Assembly: GCA_964017185.1 (NCBI GenBank)
Contig: OZ024874.1
Span: forward strand, 48,512,856-48,576,855
Direction of reading: 5' to 3'
Origin: Rugalucina vietnamica
Lineage: Eukaryota; Mollusca; Bivalvia; Lucinida; Lucinidae
DNA length: 64,000 nt
Numbering within the stretch: position 1 is the stretch's first letter; each line of letters opens with the position of its first letter. Under the pieces are notes generated by a model. That model was given only the letters and a program-made list of their open reading frames with translations, was not told the DNA's origin and did not search any database. Positions 20,688 to 31,974 of this stretch are shown here, one piece after another. A program made the translations under genes and the position numbers.

Positions 20688-22569
20688 GGCGTCATACCTA
20701 GCCGATTTTGACACACGATGGCCACACGAATATGAAATTTTGAATTTCGCGCGATTTTCGTCACGAATTTGGTAAAACGCCAAGATTGAGCCGACGCATA
20801 CACGAAGCCTACCGATGGTCACACGATGGACACACGATGGACACATGAATAGCTCACGATTATACCCGAAGCACTCACGAAGATATAGGAACTAGTAGTT
20901 TTGCATACGATGTTGTTGCGAATGGTACACGAAGGCCTCGCGATGGCTTCACGATGGCTTGACGACATCGTGTGAGGTGTAAATGTATTCCCGAACGTGT
21001 TCCGAAGGCAACACCCGATGTAATGAAAAACTAATTAAAAATAAATTTGGGTAGAGCATTCATATAATATCTTATGTTTAACCACAATTAGTTATATATG
21101 TATATTGTATGGGCATTGTGTATTTTATGGGTTGGAGTCAAGGCTTGGAGTCTTGGAGTGGTCATGGGCTGTCGTATTGGTGTTGATTCTTGAAGTGGAA
21201 CCCTAAAGGGAAAGTTTGGAGTGGAACAGGAAATGCAAGTAAATACGTTTTTAGAATACAAAGAAACTTTCAGATATGGGTGTTAATTTCTTATCATTAC
21301 CATCCCATGTTCAAACAGATTATCCAAGTTAAGGATAAATGATGTGCTAAGACATTAACAGACATATCCAAATTAACTTTCTACATGTCAGAATTAACTG
21401 GCTTTGTTTTGATTTAGTTGTCTGCTCCACTCCACAGTTTCACTCCAATCCATGACACCAAAGACTCCAGTCCATAAAATACACGGTACCTACTTATACT
21501 GTAAGCTGGTGGTTGAACGAGCCCCAGTTTCATTTGCGTGCAAACATGGTCTCTTTTGACAAAGCATTTAAGTTGTATGCTTTCGTTGTTGACGTCCATA
21601 GTAATCAGTTACTTTACAACACAATTCAAGCTTCATGGTGACAGTTTGGTAGTACTTTAAATCTATCTTTCGCATGAAACTGACACAAAACTGTTCTTGA
21701 GTAGTTAAAACGCTCGTTTGTCGAATTCTGCAATGGGTACTAGTCCACAAGTACTAGAAAGAAAACCGGGCGCTGCTTAAAAGACAGAGTACTAAACAAA
21801 CCAAATACCTGTAAGGGATGGTGTTGCTCCTGCAGGAATTTTTGGACATGCTCCAGCTGCATGTATAGAAGCAGTGCTGCAGCCTTCTTTTTCGTAATTG
21901 TTTTTTTTTTCTTCGAAACACACCATGATTTAACAGTATTTCACTTGAGGCTTCTGAGAAAAATGTTGTGTGGCTGCTGCTGATTTTTTTTTTTTTTTTT
22001 CTTTTTTTCTTTTTTTTTTTTTTTTTTTTTTTTTTCTTATTTATTTATTTTTTTTGTGTGTTTGTGTGTGTGTGTGTGTGTGTGTCCATGTTACACCGGG
22101 AAATATTAGAACAGTTTTTGTTAATATCGTGTTTCCATCCTGATGCCATCGTGTTCTATATTTTTCAAATACGATGCTTATACGATGGCGTTGCGAAGGT
22201 CACACGATGTCGTGTTGCCTTCCTAACACAATCGGGCAGCATCGTGTGTCCCTCTTATTGCCTTCGTGTAGCAAAACCTAGCCCCACGCGACAGATATAC
22301 GATGTAGTCCCGATGTGATAAGATGGCCTCACGATGGCTTTGCGAAGGCCAATATGTACTCGCGAAGGCAACACGAAATTGAACCATCGTGTGTCCTTCC
22401 TGTATTTTTTTGGCTTGTCAAAGATTTTGGTGCCGCTCGCGATGGTGATACCGAAGGCTTAAAAATCTCCCGATGGACATACGATGGGTAACGATGGACT
22501 CGCAAATAGCCCAATGTCTTTTCATAATCGTGTGTCCATCACGTGTTAAAATCGGCTAGGTATGACGCC
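20688..22569. mobile_element. 1.9-kb inverted-repeat element with CACGATGG subterminal arrays
   Basis: Ends GGCGTCATACCTAGCCGATT (20688) and its complement (to 22569) are perfect over at least 20 bp. About 320 bp inside the left end and 430 bp inside the right end are packed with degenerate copies of CACGATGG and CGAAGGC in both orientations. The centre (21010-22120) has a poly(T) tract and no convincing gene. It is probably a non-autonomous DNA transposon; the superfamily was not recognised. Confidence 0.75.
21984..22084. repeat. Poly(T) and (TG)n tract
   Basis: A T-rich run (21984-22053) is followed by GTGTGT repeats (to 22084). It lies in the centre of the 20688-22569 element. Confidence 0.95.
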
Positions 22570-23632
22570 TGTATTAGTGTCGCTCTCTTTAAGGATGATG
22601 CCGACCTCAAAGGTGATTTTAAACGGCTCGATAATTTTTTTTCTTATTTTTATTTTGAAGATACTTTAATATGTTTACTTTGCACTGGACAAATAAAACA
22701 TGGGGTTCACCGGACTTTGTTTTGATTTATACCGGTTGAAAGAACACCCATTGCGTGTGCCGAAAAAAAGCCTTTTTCGCTAGTTGCTACTACATTTTGG
22801 CAATAAAAAAAATGAAAAGTACAATCAGTACTATCCAAATACTATAGATTTCATCAAGACTAGACGTTGTTGAGTGTATATACGCATCATCAAGTGTGTG
22901 CTTTGCCTAAAAGTGTTATTACGAAGAGATATTTGTAAATTTGTGCTTTTATGGCTTTTTTGTTTTCATCCTCGTTAACGTAGCAAATTTAATATTTTCC
23001 AAATCTCGCCGATAACTTTTCGCGATAAACTTTTCATTGCAAGACCATCTTATAACAAGTAATTTGGTGAAAAAGAAAACATATGGTCAACCAACAGAAA
23101 AAATACTACAGAGACCATAATATTATACCTGAATGTGTAGCGCAATGTTTCTAAGTTGATAGTCAGTAAAAGTTGAGAACATACTGCTTACTTGTATAAT
23201 TAGACGTGCTGTTTAATCAGCCCAGTGTCGCAAATTTCAAAGTCAAGGCGCCAAAAAAACGTCGCACGAAATAGATCTTAATCCAACGTAACGTCGCCTT
23301 TATTATGACATCATTGGCGTCATTCCTATTCAAACACTTATTCTAACACACCTCGCCTATATAGCCAATGGTAAAAAACGTGTTATATTGTGCAACAATT
23401 TCACTGGGCGAATAAGCGTGACGTTACTTTGCGGCATTTGTGACGTCAGCTATCCCACAAAGCAGCGTTAGACGGTGAAACGTCGTTTTATCGCACAACA
23501 AACGTAATAAGTGTGTGTAAATACCAGCATTACAGTCAAATATTTGGCGGGATATCTGCAATGCAATGGCGGAAAGCTGAACGATATCGACGGTTTCAGC
23601 AACATTTATTCCGTTTATTGTGTGTTAGAATC
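22570..23632. other. No recognised feature
   Basis: No domain was seen. TGACGTCA-like and TATATAG words occur at 23340-23450, with no transcript evidence. Confidence 0.35.
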
Positions 23633-23804
23633 GAAATAGATCAGCTCAAGTTCGTGAATTGTTGAGTAATAATTCACTGTTTGTCGGTCAGTTGTAAGAA
23701 GATAAATCACTCGCGCTACGCGCTCGTGATTTGATCTTCTTTACAACTGACCTCCAAACAGTGAATTATTACTCAACAATTCACTGCTAGAGCTGATCTA
23801 TTTC
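23633..23804. repeat. 172-bp hairpin with arms of about 80 bp
   Basis: GAAATAGATCAGCTC...GTGAATTGTTGAGTAATAAT is mirrored by ATTATTACTCAACAATTCAC...GAGCTGATCTATTTC. The tip is TCACTCGCGCTACGCGCTCG. A fold-back MITE-like structure. Confidence 0.9.
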
Positions 23805-24283
23805 TTAAATCAAATTGTACAGACGGTTTTTAGACAATTATTTAGTAAATTTGTTTTACATAGATCCTCCATTTTCAAAATCCGAAGGTGGCGATACATA
23901 GCTCCCAACAAGAGTTATTTCCCATGTTGTCGGCATAATCCTTAAAAAATAAATATTACGTTACAAAATTATTATAACGCAACAAAATTTTATAAAAACT
24001 TAAAATTTAGATAGAAAAATTGACGCGCGTCAATATCGTGTATAATTCTAATGGTTGATCTGTGCGGTTTTTAAGGAATTCATAATTTTATTGTTCAAAA
24101 CTTAGCGATGGAAGACGCCATAGGTGAGTGGTCACAGTGATTGGTAATATTAACATTTTACAGACAGTTACATGTGCTCGATAAAATTGGGTAAGTTAAC
24201 ATTGATCTTGAGCTTAAAGCTTATTCAATGTACTGGATAACCATAATTATTTATGAAAAGTCAACACTTTATTGAGCTTGACA
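23805..24283. other. Possible 5' region of the large non-LTR element
   Basis: No gene is visible. By position it may include the 5' UTR of the CR1/L2-like element whose ORF1 starts near 24284. Confidence 0.3.
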
Positions 24284-25430
24284 ATGGAATCCGGGCCATC
24301 TAGCGATAAAGACTGCAGTCTAGACCGTGTTGGACGCCGTTGTGCTAAGCTGGAGGTCTGAATATTCGGGAGATTGCGGAGAATCGGGAGAATGCCTGGA
24401 CATGAGAGATCGCGAGGATACCGACACAGGAAGTTTGACCGTTAACAGCGAAGGAAGCACGACCAGGCTCGAGAGTAACGACGGAAGTACGACCAGGATA
24501 GGCAGTTTTAATGATGACGGGATAGGCGCCGAATGTTCAACGATTTCTTTGGATGAGTCCAAGGTTCTAGAGTTAGGTGATCCTTTTGAGGACGTGTTTT
24601 ATCGTACTGAAACTGGTAATTCTAGGGCAGTATTCCAATTCGTCTCAGTGGTGTATTACATGCGATTTAGGGACAAAATCATGTCTGATTTCTCTCTTAC
24701 CATGAATAAGGATGCCATAAGATGCATCACCCACTTCGGAGGATTAAAATGTGAAATGAAATAGATAATTTAACATCAGCTGTGACAGTATCTGGCGTGG
24801 GACATAAAATATGGAGAGAGGATTTCTTCCCAGTTGTTTCAAGACTACTGTACGCTCAATACGTTAAGTAACCAATATACAATGGGTGAATGACAAAAAC
24901 AAAACCGATGATTGTGCGAAAGGCCTCACAAGAAATAAGACTGAGTCACAGGATATACTGACTGCTTTAAAAATGAAGCCGGTTCACGCCAGTACTTCCA
25001 TCGTAAACAGAATCGACACAGATCATGACAAATCAAACTCTCCACCAGTGTCTGAAATTATCAACCGAATTGACCACATGGAAACTGAACAGAGGTTGGT
25101 TAAGTAGTCCGTGATTTCCCACTTCGAAAAACATACACAGGACATGAAAACAAACATCTTTGAAGTCATTAAGAAGGCGATACCAAATCAAACGTATGCT
25201 TCTGCGGTGCAGACTTCAAGCCAGTCGTCAGGGAGAAAATCAACAACACAGAGGGACAGTCTACACACTGACGCTTATACCGGTGTTAAAAGAGGTGATG
25301 CCGCTACTGTACAGCATAACCAGTCAAATAAATATTCAACAACGGACGAGGGAATTTGTGATGGCTCAAAAAGTGTTTTGGGATCGTCTCAGACATTTGT
25401 AAAGACTGTTAATAGTCCAGTAGCCATCAG
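24284..25430 (+). pseudogene. Non-LTR ORF1, N-terminal part
   Basis: The text starts MESGPSSDKDCSLDRVG at 24284 and shifts frame near 24350 into an acidic, Gly/Ser-rich stretch (24327-24764). A second shift and stops precede 24886-25107 (INRIDHMETEQRLVK) and 25111-25430 (ISHFEKHTQDMKTNIFEV), which together look like a short coiled coil. A polar Ser/Thr/Gln-rich linker follows. ORF1 proteins of CR1/L2 elements bind RNA and often carry coiled coils, which fits. The frame runs into the fold-back element at 25434 and resumes at about 29150. No single complete frame remains. Confidence 0.55.
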
Positions 25431-25689
25431 CATAACCTGGAAGATGGTGCCGCATGAACTTTTATTGTGGTTTCCATTTCACTGGGCCATGCTAGTTCAG
25501 AAACTGCATGATGCCACCCTGGCATCATTGAGCGTTTTGGAAAAATCAAGATGGCGTCCAAAATGGTCGTCTTAAACAAGAAAACAGCACCCCAGGGTTT
25601 AATATACTCATTTTTCTGCGAAAAAAATGCTCAGTTTATGCTGTAAACAATATTAAAAAGATAATTCTATGTTTTGATCCCTATGTTAT

Positions 25690-26300
25690 TATTATGAGGC
25701 AAGATGGCGGACAAGATGGCTGCCACAATCATACTAAAAGCAATATTTCGAAATAAAACGGCATTGAAGTGCTGCATAAAACAGTGTATTGTGCTTGAAA
25801 GTCCATTTGTGTTGTACACATTATACTTAAGTGTTTCGTTTTCAATTATGACCCCACATCATAACAACGAAAAAAGATAGCGACCAAAATGGCCACCATA
25901 ATTAGACTTTTACAAGATTGTGTTCTCTGATTAAAACACCATTCCTGTGCTGAATATACTAAATGTAATGCGTTTGAAATGCTCATATTATGTTGTGAGC
26001 AGCATGGTTTATTGTTTATTCCCATCTTATAAAAATGAGCCAAGATGGTGGCCAAGATGGCCGCCATAATCATAATATATGAGTACATAATTTTTGATTG
26101 AATCAGCATTCCAGTGCTGCATTTGTTTTGTAATTAAAATGCTCAATTAATGTTGACAAATGAAGTGTTTCTGTATTATATTTGACCCAACATGATAACA
26201 ATAAAACAAGATGGTGACCAAGAGGACCACAATATTCATACTTTAATGTTCTCTGGCTGCAGCAGCATTCCATTGCTGCAAATACCGTATGACTTGTATT
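25690..26300. repeat. About 170-bp tandem units with paired AAGATGG cores
   Basis: Units start near 25702, 25872, 26040 and 26209, each with two cores in a row (for example AAGATGGTGGCCAAGATGGC) and the phrase ACATCATAACAA-like before the core. The period is about 169 bp. Confidence 0.75.
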
Positions 26301-26345
26301 TGAAATGATCATTTTATGTTGTAAACATCGCAATTTAATGTTCGT

Positions 26346-26389
<44 letters not shown>

Positions 26390-28640
26390 GACACGGCAAA
26401 ATGATACTGGGGCGTATGTGTCCTACGAAATTATATTACGACTAAGATCTTCTATACTGACCAAAACATCAGTTTAATTGATTTAGCAGAATAAAAGGAG
26501 GGAAGCTAATCAATCTACACCACTAAATGGAAGCATTTGTAACATTTACATCTTAAATATATAAGGAAGAAAAGGGGACTGCATTTTTTTAAAAAAGATA
26601 ATTTAGTGAATCCTTCAATAGAGCTATAAAACGCTAGACGCTTGGTCTGTAGCATATTTGGAAAGGATGTAACAGACTAAAAACGCAGATAAAGCTGGTT
26701 CACAAAAAAGAAAGGAAAAGTCGAACTGACGCTAATGCTTAGAACAGAAAAGTTTAAAACGTGCATAGAAACTCTGAATATTGGGATATACAACATCACA
26801 ACTTTATATACAATATTGTTGTTTTCTTATTTCAAATAAATACATGTGTAAACCTTTGCCCATCCCCTTTCTCATTAATGTGTTCCCTGCTCTTACAGGA
26901 TCTCAGTTTTATTTTTATTTCTTAGTGCATGGATTTAACTTGACGGATGAATTTGAAAAAGTTGGCTGGAAAGTTTCCAAGCAATGATCGCTTTATCATT
27001 TCTATGGCTATTACAATGGCGGTACGCAAAACTCATTTACGTAAAAGCCAAAAACACTTGAAGCAAAAATTATTTATTCAAAACACTTCCAGGTAGATTT
27101 ACCTTGCCATGGTATACCCTCAGTAGTTGGCTCCTAGCATTCTTCAATGTTGGGGGACAGCGGGGACAAGAGGATTACGAACACACAATATGTTTGGAAA
27201 TGTACTAGTTGAGAAATCCACATACACTGCACTGTCCTAATACAGTCGTCATCGATTGGATGTGCTATTCTGTGGACGACCCATTGTTACTTTGACTGTA
27301 GCATGAAAACATAACCAAAACTTCTCGTGCAAGACAAGAGCTCTAACAAAAAGCACTAGCATTCTCTCAACTCTAGTCGATCTTCTCAGCAGATGACAGC
27401 TTTAAAACCACTGTTGAAAAGATACAATGATTTAGGTATGTATTTCATGATTGTGCATGCAACTTTGACCATCTCACATTGAAGACGGGCTTGTTGTATC
27501 ACAAACTGGTTAAAAGTATACTCGCTGATCGTGTTCGGACCTAACGCTAACGATGTTCAGGTGAGACATGGTGTAACAGTGGAAAGAAGTGAGATGATTG
27601 CGAACCATTGAGGAAAATGTGTAAGCGTTATACACGAACGTCAATGTATTGCTCAAGATTAAATATCTGCAATCAATGTAAACCGAAAAGAATAAAAAAT
27701 AAAATCAAGTCCCTTTAAGAGCAGAGAAAGCATTAATGCGAAAGGGGATGGACCATATAAAAGGGACATTTGAAGGACGCTAAATATTGGGTTCCATACC
27801 TGACAAGCTTAAACTGAGTAAGCCTTTACCAGATTATATCAGGGGAATCATCGCTTTTGGATGATGTTATCGCAGCAACGTAGTATTATTTCTGTAAAAT
27901 ATATGGTCGAATGTAAAACTGGTAAGCAAAGGCTAACAAACGCTCCCAAGCTCAATGCATATAATCACCATATACACAGTCGTTTACCAAAACAATGTGA
28001 AACCAACACATGTCCAGACATGCATTTGATAATCCACGCTTGGTCAAGGGTGCGTGGTCTAATATCCAACTTAAGTCAGGTGGTCGAAATAATGTTGAAG
28101 GGTTCTGAGCGCTTGCGCCAATTACAACAGCCGACAGTGTGGCTCCAGCAACAGATAGTATACTTCAAGTAGAACGATTTGCTGTGGGTATTCTTCTGAA
28201 CAACCATGCACATCATCAAAACACAGGCGCTTCATAAATCAAGTAGTCTGTACAGCGTTTTGCAAATGCAATTGAATTAAAGAATCAATTGTTGCAATAG
28301 TTGAACAATATAGCTGATGATTTTGCTAATTATTACAATGATATGACACAGGCGAATACCTAATCTCAGTTTTAGAATAAAATGCCTACTCTATATTTCA
28401 TTAACTGATATTGATTTGCATCCCTCTGTTTATTCTGCTTACTTAAAACTTAACAAATAAACATTTAGATAAGCTTTTTGAATCGGAGACCATTTTCCCT
28501 TATACTAAGATTAAGACGGTTATTTGATCACGATCTTGCATCATTGTTATGATGTTGGGTCAGAACTAAACTCGAACTTGAACTGCTAACAAAATAAAGC
28601 CGTTCAAAAACAAGACAGTTAAGACAGTTTATTAAACATC
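26390..28640. other. Interior of the fold-back element, no gene recognised
   Basis: A poly(T) run at 26350-26388 could be the tail of a minus-strand retrocopy. A 103-codon plus-strand frame (27861-28172) has no recognisable motif. Nothing else is supported. Confidence 0.35.
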
Positions 28641-28649
28641 AAGTTCTCT

Positions 28650-29010
28650 ATATCATTATTTCGGCGGCCATCTTGGAAATCATCTTGCTTTTTTGTTATG
28701 CTTTGAGCGTAAAAAAACATGAACAAAACTAAATTATGGTGTTTTTGTTAATAAGAACATAAAATGAGCATTTTAAACACAAAACATTGAGAATGTGCAA
28801 CTCTGGGATGGTGTTTTCTTGTTTATGCCAACCATCTTGGACGCCATCTTGATTTTTGATTTTTCAAACAATACCTGATGCCGTTTTTGAACTGGCATGG
28901 TCTGATGAACCAGAAGAAGACAGTAAGGACAATAAGAGAAGTGAGCTTTTAGCTTCACATACATTATTATGTTGATTTTTGTACTATTTTCCGCCATTTG
29001 ACGGCCATTT
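28650..29010. repeat. AAGATGG-family units, inverted arm
   Basis: GGCGGCCATCTTGGAAATCA (28662), CCAACCATCTTGGACGCCAT (28828) and GACGGCCATTTTGAATTTT (28999) are spaced about 165 bp apart. They are the complement of the left-arm array. Confidence 0.65.
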
Positions 29011-29149
29011 TGAATTTTTGAATATTTCAAAATGCTCAATGATGCCAAGGTGGCATCACTCGGATTCTTCATCTGAAAGGTATCAAGAAGTAAAATCCAT
29101 AAAAACATTTTATGCGGCACACATTTCCAGGTCACAGGCCAAATCCATG

Positions 29150-30009
29150 TTTGGCAACTGGACTATAATCAAGTTGATAGAAACGGTATGACAGAAGCAG
29201 TGGGACAGCCGGTGCCGGGTTTGATTACAAACAGAGACACGATACAGAACAGCTTGGGGACAGCGGAACAACAAAAACGGACAAATGCGTATCCATCTAA
29301 CATCATCAAGAGAACAGCCAATGGAAAAATTCTATTGATTGCAGACTCTATTCTTAACAATGTCAACACGAAGGTCAGAAAGCACGTGAAATGGGGCGCC
29401 TGAGTCATCAACATCATAGAGGACGGATCGGACTGCGACATGCGCAATTTCGAGACCTGTATCATATACGTCGGAGGCAACGACTGTGTGAATAGGGCCA
29501 ATGTAGATAATTTTGTCGATGCATATGACCAACTAAATTAAATTAGCATCATAAAGTCCAGTAACCAACAATGTAAAATCTACATATGTGAAATTGCTCC
29601 CAGAGGCGATACAGATGTGTCGGCATTCAATAGCGGTAATGAAAGACTGTGTAAACATTGGGAACACCAGACGGTATATTGCATATCAAACACAAATGCG
29701 TACTTCTTCGACAAACACTTCTTACCAAATCGTTACTACAACTACGATGGTATCCACTTGTCACATTCGGGGGTAAAACGTCCTCTGGACGCATTTAACG
29801 GCTCGGTCAAAATTGTAGTCAACAATGACCTCTGCGTCTTCTCTTTCACCAGAAAGCAGAACAAGAACGGAAACCGGGACAAACCTACTGGGTACAGCCG
29901 AGGATGTCATGGTCCACAGTCTACCGGTAGACCATATAAGCCATATACAGCGCCAACGGATGGAGATTGGCGGCGATTGAAATACAGAAATTCAAGAAAG
30001 CAGTGTTAA
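29150..30009 (+). pseudogene. Non-LTR ORF1, SGNH hydrolase-like domain
   Basis: After a Gln/Thr-rich linker, a frame reads KILLIADSILNNVN, where the Asp-Ser pair matches block I of SGNH/GDSL hydrolases. It continues as IIYVGGNDCVN (the GGND block with its Asn) and, further on, YNYDGIHLSHSGV (the final DxxH block with His). All three catalytic blocks are still readable. The frame is broken by a stop at 29401-29403 and another at 29539, and the last part (29617-30009) is open and ends in a basic tail. Esterase-like ORF1 proteins are known from CR1/L2 elements. A Naiad 3' unit begins right at the end of this ORF. Confidence 0.7.
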
Positions 30010-30634
30010 AGCTATTCATTTTAGTTGGTTAGGACCGGAGCTTCTTCTCTGTTGCTTGGCCCATCGGGGTCCAACTGGCGTTTTTCTTTTGCTCCGGAGT
30101 TAGTAGGTTATTCGGCGCCCAGGGATCTCCATCGTCGGGCAGCTTACTCAATCTGTGAGTCCTGGTTTTTGATTCATCAGGATGTTTATCATGATTTATT
30201 TGTTTGTTCTTGATGATTCATTGACTAAAAAGAGATTCACTACGAGGACCGAAGAACTAACTAAATGTAATGAACCACTGCAGAAGCTGAGGGTGAGGTT
30301 AGGTACCTGTAAAACCGGTTTAAGCCCGCCAGTAACTTTGTGTTACTGATCGTTCCAAGTCGATACTTCTGTGGTGGTTCTTTTTGTTTTATGTCTTGGT
30401 GTTTAAAATTTTTTGTGCTGTTGGCGCCTTATGTATGTTTTCATATTTTTAGTTAAGTTAAGGTAACTGAGTGGCCACCTATTGGTAAAATAGCTGCTCA
30501 TTCGGCTTACGATATGTTTCATGGTATAAGTACCTGATTGTTAGTTTGGTTTTTTCCCACCTCGGTTTTTGGAGTGCCAATCTTTTTCTGATTGCGCCTT
30601 TTCCTGATCTTTGCCTACTTGTACCTTTTTTATG
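30005..30634 (+). mobile_element. Solo Naiad 3'-terminal unit
   Basis: Full 630-bp unit: TTAAAGCTATTCATTTTAGT at the left, TTTGCCTACTTGTACC at the right. No Naiad coding sequence precedes it. Its left boundary equals that of the copies at 4903 and 52922. Confidence 0.85.
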
Positions 30635-30970
30635 GTTGTAACATGGTTAGGCACATCCTGGCTGAATGCTGAACCTTGAAATAGGGACTCGGCATTACTG
30701 CCAATATAGAGATGTTCGCTTCCGTAAATACAGTGTACATCTAATCGATTTAATGTTTTTGAAAATATTTGCAGTTCATGTAATTGTTTAAAGATTGACT
30801 CTGAAGCGAAAACATCATTCACAAAATGGAACTGTTGTGTCTGTCAAAAAAAAATGCTTTTAAAATTGACCAGTATCAAAATGTTGAGTCACTTGATATT
30901 TTTTACATGTTTCTCGTAGGTCTGAGATAGCGACTGAAACTGTTGGGATAAATAACAATTCTAACAATGG
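30635..30970. other. No recognised feature
   Basis: A minus-strand open stretch (30840-30640) of about 65 codons ends at the Naiad unit. It has no recognisable motif, and its origin is unclear. Confidence 0.3.
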
Positions 30971-31248
30971 CATTACGAAAACTTGCCCATACAATAAACG
31001 GAGATTTTTGAGCTTTAAAAATTGAAAATTTTCAGCTGAAAACTTTTGGTATTTTTCTTATTTTTGCTCAAAACATAGATTGTGGGTACACGTTAGAACC
31101 GCTTCGGCGAGGCGGTTCTAACGAGTACCCACAATCTATGTTTTGGAGCCAAAATAAGAAAAATAGGTATACCCCTGCAAACCCCAGTTTTACTATATAA
31201 AAGTGGGGTTTACGGGGGTATTCATTGCACGGACATGTTTTCCTGATG
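30971..31248 (-). mobile_element. Hairpin MITE, copy 5
   Basis: Ends CATTACGAAAACTTGCCCAT and GGACATGTTTTCCTGATG. The central hairpin is nearly perfect (GGTTCTAACG, GGTACACGTTAGAACCGC). It lies between the two ORFs of the large non-LTR element. Confidence 0.9.
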
Positions 31249-31253
31249 GTATT

Positions 31254-31973
31254 GTTAAATGCAATGATACTATTAGAAACAAGCCTTCAAAGCAAAGTTT
31301 ATGTAGAAATAATTCTAATGCTAATTTAAATTTTCCGTCTGTTATTGGAGATAAGTCTCATTCTGACAGTGTGACATTTAACTTGATGCCTAAGGGTTTA
31401 AATTTTGGTCACCTTAATATCCAAGGAATTTGTGGCAAAAATATGTGTATGTTTTCCGAAATTAAAGCCATTTTGACGGCTCCAGAAAATAGGTCTCTAC
31501 ATATTTTTGGTATCAGCGAAACTAAATTAAAATCGCATAAGCTTTCCTCATGTTTTAAAATTGATGGTTTTCAAGAACCTTTTCGCAAAGATAATGATGG
31601 TAATGGCGGTGGAGGTATCCTTGTATATGTCCGAAACGGAATAAATGCTATGCGAAGATTCGACCTCGAAACAAATAACAAAGCATGCATATGGCTAGAA
31701 ATAAGGGTAAAAGTAAACCATTTTTAATCGGAAATATGTATCGCCCACCTGACTCCAACGTTAGATTCAATGACAGGTTCGAAATTTTTGTTGACAATGT
31801 TTCAAGCGATGGTAAGGAAATCATTTAACTAGGGGACTTCAACAAAAATTTATAGAACCAAAACAAAGGTATTGAATGGGAAAATTTTGTAATTTGATTA
31901 GGCTTCAGCCAAATGGTTTGTGAACCAACTAGGGTAACAGCGACATCTAGTACATTTGCAATTAATTGATCAT
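31254..31973 (+). pseudogene. Non-LTR ORF2: endonuclease (EEP), N-terminal part
   Basis: A frame runs from about 31254 with GHLNIQGICG (block 1, Asn), IFGISETKL (catalytic Glu), YVRNGI and then YRPPDSN (block with Tyr and Arg). Further on, LGDFNKN (Asp and Asn) and FSQMVCEPTRVT are readable. From about 31727 the frame shifts, and four in-frame stops appear before 31973. The nuclease nicks target DNA for target-primed reverse transcription in intact relatives. The domain is interrupted by a mariner-like element and finishes at 32918-33000. Confidence 0.8.
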
Positions 31974-31974
31974 A

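Larger units (their letters stand above)
25434..29137. mobile_element. 3.7-kb fold-back element inserted in ORF1
   Basis: The left end (CATAACCTGGAAGATGGTGC, then CCGCATGAACTTTTATTGTG and GATGCCACCCTGGCATCATT) is repeated in inverted form at 28990-29137 (AATGATGCCAAGGTGGCATC, TTATGCGGCACACATTTCC). Arms are imperfect over about 130-150 bp. Inside the arms are about 170-bp AAGATGG units, four on the left and at least two inverted on the right. The centre includes a 40-base T run and 2.2 kb without a recognised gene. Confidence 0.7.

Noticed and set aside
21968-22318. 116-codon plus-strand frame starting with poly-Phe
   Set aside because: The first half is a translated poly(T)/(TG) tract, and the rest overlaps the CACGATGG array. 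No protein signature.
24320-24562. 80-codon minus-strand frame rich in Ser/Leu/Val
   Set aside because: Antisense shadow of the acidic ORF1 text on the plus strand.
27861-28172. 103-codon frame inside the fold-back element
   Set aside because: No domain, no homologous copy in the window, and composition like the surroundings.
30541-30822. 93-codon minus-strand frame
   Set aside because: Its last third is the Naiad 3' unit. The remaining 65 codons have no recognisable signature, so a gene is not supported.
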